A stretch of DNA of 27,359 nt from Actinomycetes bacterium (lineage in GTDB: Bacteria; Actinomycetota; Actinomycetes; Mycobacteriales; Mycobacteriaceae). The stretch lies in assembly GCA_023460175.1 (NCBI GenBank), contig JAEWRC010000211.1, positions 1 through 27,359 on the forward strand, written 5' to 3'. A program made the translations under genes and the position numbers. Below the pieces are notes generated by a model. It worked only from the letters and a program-made list of their open reading frames with translations. It did not search any database and was not told where the DNA came from. Below are positions 23,621-27,359 of this stretch, piece by piece (the first letter of the stretch is position 1; the number at the start of each line of letters is the position of its first letter).

Positions 23621-24781
23621 TCAGACGCCGAGCTTGCGCCCGATGATTTCCTTCATGATCTCGGTGGTGCCGCCGAAGATGGTCTGCACCCGGGCGTCCA
23701 GATAGGCGCGCGCCACGCTGTATTCCCGCATGTATCCGTACCCGCCGTGCAGCTGCAGACACCGGTCGATGAGCTTGACCTGCGCCTCGGTGGCGTACCA
23801 CTTGGCCATGGCGGCCTGCTCGGCCGACAGGTGCGAGTCGATGTGCATCTTGAGGAACTCGTCGATCATGATGCGGACCGCGGTGGCCTCGGTGGCCAGC
23901 TCGGCCAGCAGGAACCGGCTGTTCTGGAAGCTGCCGATCGGCTTGCCGAACGCCTTGCGTTCCTTGGTGTACTCGATGGTCTCCTCGAGGACCGCCTCCA
24001 TGGCCGCGGCGGCCGAGATGGCGATCGCGATGCGCTCCTGCGGCAGGTTCTGCATCAGGTAGATGAAGCCCTGCCCCTCCTCGCCGAGGAGGTTCTCGAC
24101 CGGGACCTTGACGTCGGTGAAGGACAGCTCGGAGGTGTCCTGGGCGTCCAGACCGATCTTGTCCAGGTGGCGGCCGCGCTCGAAGCCCTCCATGCCGCGC
24201 TCGACGACCAGCAGCGAGAAGCCCAGCGCGCCCTTGTCCGGGTCGGTCTGCGCGACGACGATCACCAGGTCGGAGAGGATGCCGTTGGTGATGAACGTCT
24301 TGGAGCCGTTGAGGACGTAGTGGTCGCCCTGCTTGACCGCGCGGGTCTTGATGCCCTGCAGGTCGCTGCCGGTGCCCGGCTCGGTCATCGCGATGGCGGT
24401 GATCAGCTCACCGCTGCAGAACCCGGGCAGCCAGCGCTGCTTCTGCTCCTCGGTGGCCAGGCGCAGCAGGTACGGCGCCACGACGTCGTTGTGCAGCGTG
24501 AAGCCGAGGCCGCTGTAGCGGCCGCGGGTGTTCTCCTCGCCGATCACCGCGTTGTAGCGGAAGTCGTCGTTGCCGCCGCCGCCGTACTCCTCGGGCACGG
24601 CCATGCCCAGGAAGCCCTGCTTGCCGGCCTCGAGCCAGACGCTGCGGTCGACGATCTTGTCCTTTTCCCACTGCTCGTGGTGCGGGGCGACGTGCTTGTC
24701 CAGGAAGGCCCGGTAGGACTCCCGGAACAGCTCGTGCTCGGGCTCGAACAGGGTGCGCTGATACAGCGTGGCGTTGCTCAC
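23621..24781 (-). CDS. fadE20: Acyl-CoA dehydrogenase FadE20
   Basis: A 386-residue FAD enzyme that introduces the alpha-beta double bond in acyl-CoA during beta-oxidation. Typical ACAD signatures are AMTEPGTGSDLQGIKTRA (about residues 131-148), the C-terminal QLHGGYGYMREY and RVQTIFGGTTEIMKE. The usual MCAD-type EGT base is GGT here, so the catalytic glutamate is probably Glu266 or Glu267 in LEETIEYTKERKAFGK, as in long-chain and isovaleryl enzymes. GTG 24781 has GGAGG upstream. A perfect 12-bp palindrome lies in its leader and a TetR gene directly upstream, suggesting local repression. Confidence 0.92.
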   Translation of the reverse strand: MSNATLYQRTLFEPEHELFRESYRAFLDKHVAPHHEQWEKDKIVDRSVWLEAGKQGFLGMAVPEEYGGGGNDDFRYNAVIGEENTRGRYSGLGFTLHNDVVAPYLLRLATEEQKQRWLPGFCSGELITAIAMTEPGTGSDLQGIKTRAVKQGDHYVLNGSKTFITNGILSDLVIVVAQTDPDKGALGFSLLVVERGMEGFERGRHLDKIGLDAQDTSELSFTDVKVPVENLLGEEGQGFIYLMQNLPQERIAIAISAAAAMEAVLEETIEYTKERKAFGKPIGSFQNSRFLLAELATEATAVRIMIDEFLKMHIDSHLSAEQAAMAKWYATEAQVKLIDRCLQLHGGYGYMREYSVARAYLDARVQTIFGGTTEIMKEIIGRKLGV

Positions 24782-24797
24782 GGGACCTCCGACGAAA

Positions 24798-24809
24798 GTT
24801 TGATCAAAC
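24798..24809. promoter_or_regulatory. 12-bp palindrome, candidate TetR operator of fadE20
   Basis: GTTTGATCAAAC is a perfect palindrome 17 bases upstream of the fadE20 start codon. It lies just downstream of a TATCGT -10 element (24832-24827 on the minus strand, start near 24820), where a bound repressor would block elongation. Confidence 0.5.
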
Positions 24810-24864
24810 GGTCAGGTTCTGGTCCGACGATATCTCAACCGGGTGGTTGGTAGAGAATCGGGGA

Positions 24865-25458
24865 TCAGCCTGCTTCGGCGGCGGCCAACCGCGGCGCGAT
24901 CAGGTCGACGAACGCGTTGCTGATCCGCGCCGCGTCGGCCATCGGGTCGCCGCGCAGGATCGCCGCCGAGAGCACCGTGTTGACGACGGCCCAGAGCATG
25001 ATCGCCGCGTCGGCGGCGGGTTGTTCGCCCAGCGCTGCGAAATCGCGCGCCAGCGTGTCGACGGCCGCGTCGGAGAACTCCGCCATGAGCGCGGTGGCGT
25101 TGGGGTCGGTCGAGTTCTGCAGCAGCATGCAGACCCGGAAGAAGCCCGGCCACCGCTCGAAGCTGGCCAGGATGGTCGCCACCTTGGTCCGCACCCGCGC
25201 CTCGGCCGGCCGCGGGTCGTCTCCCTCGGCGACGAACACCGGCCGGGCCCATTCCTGCAGCACCGCGGCGTAGACGTGCTCCTTGGAGCTGAAGTAGCGA
25301 TACAGCGTGCCCAGCGCCACCTGGGCGTCCTCGGCGATGTCGCGCATCTGGATCTGGTCGTAGTCGTGGACCTTGAGCGCGGCCATCGCCGCGGCGACGA
25401 TCTGCGAGCGCCGCGCGCGCTTATAGGCCGGCAGGTCGGCGCCGGAGCCCGCCGTCAT
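24865..25458 (-). CDS. TetR-family transcriptional regulator
   Basis: A 197-residue regulator. The N-terminal helix-turn-helix is clear: RRSQIVAAAMAALKVHDYDQIQMRDIAEDAQVALGTLYRYFSSKEHVYAAVL (about residues 16-67), most like the KstR-type branch in the helix-3 segment. The C-terminal ligand domain is helical. ATG 25458 overlaps the stop of the upstream acyl-CoA dehydrogenase gene by four bases (ATGA), so the two are co-translated. Fatty acyl-CoA or a sterol intermediate as ligand is an inference from the neighbours. The palindrome before fadE20, about 56 bases downstream, is a plausible operator. Confidence 0.9.
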   Translation of the reverse strand: MTAGSGADLPAYKRARRSQIVAAAMAALKVHDYDQIQMRDIAEDAQVALGTLYRYFSSKEHVYAAVLQEWARPVFVAEGDDPRPAEARVRTKVATILASFERWPGFFRVCMLLQNSTDPNATALMAEFSDAAVDTLARDFAALGEQPAADAAIMLWAVVNTVLSAAILRGDPMADAARISNAFVDLIAPRLAAAEAG

Positions 25459-27359
25459 TTCCGCGGGAGTCCCAGGATCACGGTCGCGATGATGTTGAGC
25501 TGAACCTCCATGGTCCCCCCGCCGATCAGTTCGGCCGGCAGTTGCAGCGCATGGGCCAGCGCGGTGCCGTCGCGCTGATCCACCATCGAGCCGCGGCCCG
25601 CGAACTCCATGGCCGCCGTGCCGATCCGGCGCAGGATCACCCCGGTCGCGACCTTGGCGATGCTGGTGGCCGGGCCCGGCGAGTGCCCGGCCAGCCGGTT
25701 GAGGATGTCCCGCAGGCCCAGCGCCGCCACCGCGTTGGTGGCCGCCCGAACCTCGCCGAGCGCGCGCGTCAACCCGTCGCGGTCGACGCCGGGCCGATCG
25801 AACAGCGCCCGCAGCACGGCCTCCCGGTCGTCCTTGAGATAGCCGCTGATGGCGGCGCGCTCGTTGGCCATCGTCGCCACCGCCAGCGACCAGCCGTCGG
25901 TCGGGCCGCCCACCACCATGTCGTCGGGGATGAAGACGTCGTCGAAGAACACCTCGTTGAAGTGGGCCTCGCCGGTCGCGGTCCGCAGCGGCCGCACGGT
26001 GATGCCCGGTGTCGTCATGTCGACCAGGAAGTACCCGATGCCGCGATGCTTGGCGGCGGACGGATCGGTGCGGGCCAACAGCGCACCGAAGTCGGCGCGG
26101 TCCGCCGAGGAGGTCCACACCTTCTGACCGTCGATCCGCCAACCCCCGTCGACGCGGGTGGCGCGGGTGCTCAGCGACGCCAGATCGGACCCGGCGCCGG
26201 GCTCACTGAACAGCTGGCACCAGGCCACGGTGCCGCGCAGGATCGGCTGCGCGAAGCGCTCCTGCTGCGCCTTCGTGCCGGCGGCCAGGATGGTCGGCAG
26301 GATCCACTCGGCGATGCCGAGGGAGGACCGGATGACCTCCGGGTGGTTCTCGAACTCCTCGGCGATGATCAGCTGCTGGGCGGCGGTGGCCGCCATACCC
26401 CACGGCGCCGGTAGGTGCGGGGCCAGCAGCCCCGCCTCGGCCAGCACGTCGCGCTGCGCGCCGCTGTAGAGGTTGAGGTAGTCGGGGCTCTGCCGACCCG
26501 GGGTGGCGTTGCGCAATTGCGCTGCGCGGTCGAGGATTTCAACGACCCGGGCGCGGAACTCGGTCTCGGCCTCCGGCAGCGTCACCGAGAAGTCGCGGGC
26601 CACGACGTCGGGTTCGCCGAGCGCGCGCGCCCAACTGCCCGCCGACCCGCCGGCCGCCGCGATGCTGATGGCCCGGCGCCAGTACAGGTGCAGGTCGTGT
26701 TCCCAGGTGTAGCCGATGGCGCCGAACATCGTCAGCGCGTCGAGCACCAGATCGGGCAACCCGGCGATGGCGACGAGCGCCGCGCCGGCCGCGGCCACGT
26801 CGCGCTGCTGCGCCGAGGACGCCGTGGCGGCCCGGGCGGCATCCCAGGCCGCGGCGGCGGCGAGTTCGGACTGGACGTAGAGGTGGGCGGCCTTGTGCTG
26901 CAACGCCTGGAAGGCGCCGATCGGCTTGCCGAACTGTTCGCGGACCTTGAGATGGGCGATGACGTTGTCGGCGCACCAGCGGGCGATGCCGGCGGCCTCG
27001 GCCGCCAAGGCTGCGACGGCGATGCAGCGCGCCCGCTGCGCATCGAGGCCCGCGATCACCGCCGTGCCGGCGACAAGCTGATCGGCGGCCCGCAGGGTGC
27101 CCACGTCGCGGGTGAGATCCGTCGGCGCCGCGGCGGTGACCGTCAGGTCCGCTGCGGCCGAGTCCAGCACCACCCACAGCGTGTCGCCGGCGTCGGTGCG
27201 CGCGCTGACCAGGATGCGTTGCGCGGCACAGACTCCGAGTTCGGGGCCGACCTCGCCGCGCAGCGACCAGCCGCCGTCGACAGGGGTCGCGCGCAGCTGC
27301 CCGGCCTCGGGGAGGACGACGGCGGCCGCGGCGCCGGCGGCGATGTCGGCCAGCAGGGC
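25455..27359 (-). CDS. Tandem-domain acyl-CoA dehydrogenase (FadE6-like), partial at the right edge
   Basis: At least 634 residues, open to the window edge; a GTG at 27173 is internal because the frame upstream reads as normal ACAD sequence (PVDGGWSLRGEVGPELGVCA). The first part is the C-terminal half of one ACAD domain (REQFGKPIGAFQALQHKAAHLYV, then MFGAIGYTWEHDLHLYWRRA). The second part is a nearly complete second ACAD domain with QLFSEPGAGSDLASLSTRA, VWTSSADRADFGALLART and the C-terminal GGGTMEVQLNIIATVILGLP. Such double enzymes in mycobacteria (FadE6, FadE34 type) act on unusual or steroid-derived acyl-CoA. The substrate is not readable here. Confidence 0.88.
   Translation of the reverse strand, partial: ALLADIAAGAAAAVVLPEAGQLRATPVDGGWSLRGEVGPELGVCAAQRILVSARTDAGDTLWVVLDSAAADLTVTAAAPTDLTRDVGTLRAADQLVAGTAVIAGLDAQRARCIAVAALAAEAAGIARWCADNVIAHLKVREQFGKPIGAFQALQHKAAHLYVQSELAAAAAWDAARAATASSAQQRDVAAAGAALVAIAGLPDLVLDALTMFGAIGYTWEHDLHLYWRRAISIAAAGGSAGSWARALGEPDVVARDFSVTLPEAETEFRARVVEILDRAAQLRNATPGRQSPDYLNLYSGAQRDVLAEAGLLAPHLPAPWGMAATAAQQLIIAEEFENHPEVIRSSLGIAEWILPTILAAGTKAQQERFAQPILRGTVAWCQLFSEPGAGSDLASLSTRATRVDGGWRIDGQKVWTSSADRADFGALLARTDPSAAKHRGIGYFLVDMTTPGITVRPLRTATGEAHFNEVFFDDVFIPDDMVVGGPTDGWSLAVATMANERAAISGYLKDDREAVLRALFDRPGVDRDGLTRALGEVRAATNAVAALGLRDILNRLAGHSPGPATSIAKVATGVILRRIGTAAMEFAGRGSMVDQRDGTALAHALQLPAELIGGGTMEVQLNIIATVILGLPRK

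Noticed and set aside
24865..26142. Long minus-strand frame that would extend the TetR protein by about 230 residues
   Set aside because: The extra part overlaps the acyl-CoA dehydrogenase in another frame and is Arg/Gly-rich noise. The TetR N-terminus fits ATG 25458, which overlaps the upstream stop.

Overview
The window is high-GC, gene-dense actinobacterial DNA. Its gene content and order match the sigA–ideR–lexA chromosome region of Mycobacterium (Rv2689c to Rv2724c in M. tuberculosis). Several proteins look close to their M. tuberculosis counterparts as I remember them (SigA, SigB, IdeR, LexA, NrdR, Cei, FadE20). I read it as a core-chromosome segment of a Mycobacterium/Mycolicibacterium-type organism. 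I see no phage, insertion sequence, CRISPR array, tRNA or rRNA. No gene-free stretch exceeds 300 bases; the longest is about 246 bases (17106-17351).

Layout. 1-61: the first codons of an RNA methyltransferase. 58-2052: an APC-type transporter. 2148-3493: the K+-uptake regulators ceoB-ceoC. 3497-4547: an integral membrane protein and an OB-fold protein. 4679-7398: a hydrolase, dut with a DUF3710 partner, and the DUF3093 and DUF4193 proteins. 7588-9968: cei, suhB and ppgK. 10153-11613: sigA. 11638-14102: a set of small conserved proteins around a YihY-type membrane protein. 14253-16039: sigB and ideR, separated by a strong hairpin. 16050-19060: DUF4192, PAC2 and PhzF-like proteins. 19072-21078: nrdR, the SOS cell-division gene chiZ and lexA. 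21139-23415: a large LGFP-repeat membrane protein. 23621-27359: two acyl-CoA dehydrogenases flanking a TetR regulator, the last one cut by the window edge.

Common themes are stress and homeostasis control: principal and stress sigma factors, iron repression, DNA-damage repression, ribonucleotide reductase repression, dUTP removal and polyphosphate use. The non-coding DNA is rich in readable signals. Several genes have a TANNNT -10 element about 6-8 bases before the start codon, as expected for leaderless mRNAs. There are SOS boxes, a near-consensus CRP site, an ECF-type sigB promoter and a likely TetR operator.

The most unusual structures are: a perfect 14-bp hairpin around the start codon of the YihY-type gene, combined with a five-codon upstream ORF; back-to-back -10 elements sharing two bases between dut and the DUF3093 gene; two mutually exclusive hairpins plus a Cys-containing short ORF upstream of the PAC2 gene; a 15-bp minisatellite at the end of lexA; and a 17-bp tandem duplication across two convergent stop codons. 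All identifications are from reading the sequence and from memory of the families; no search was run.
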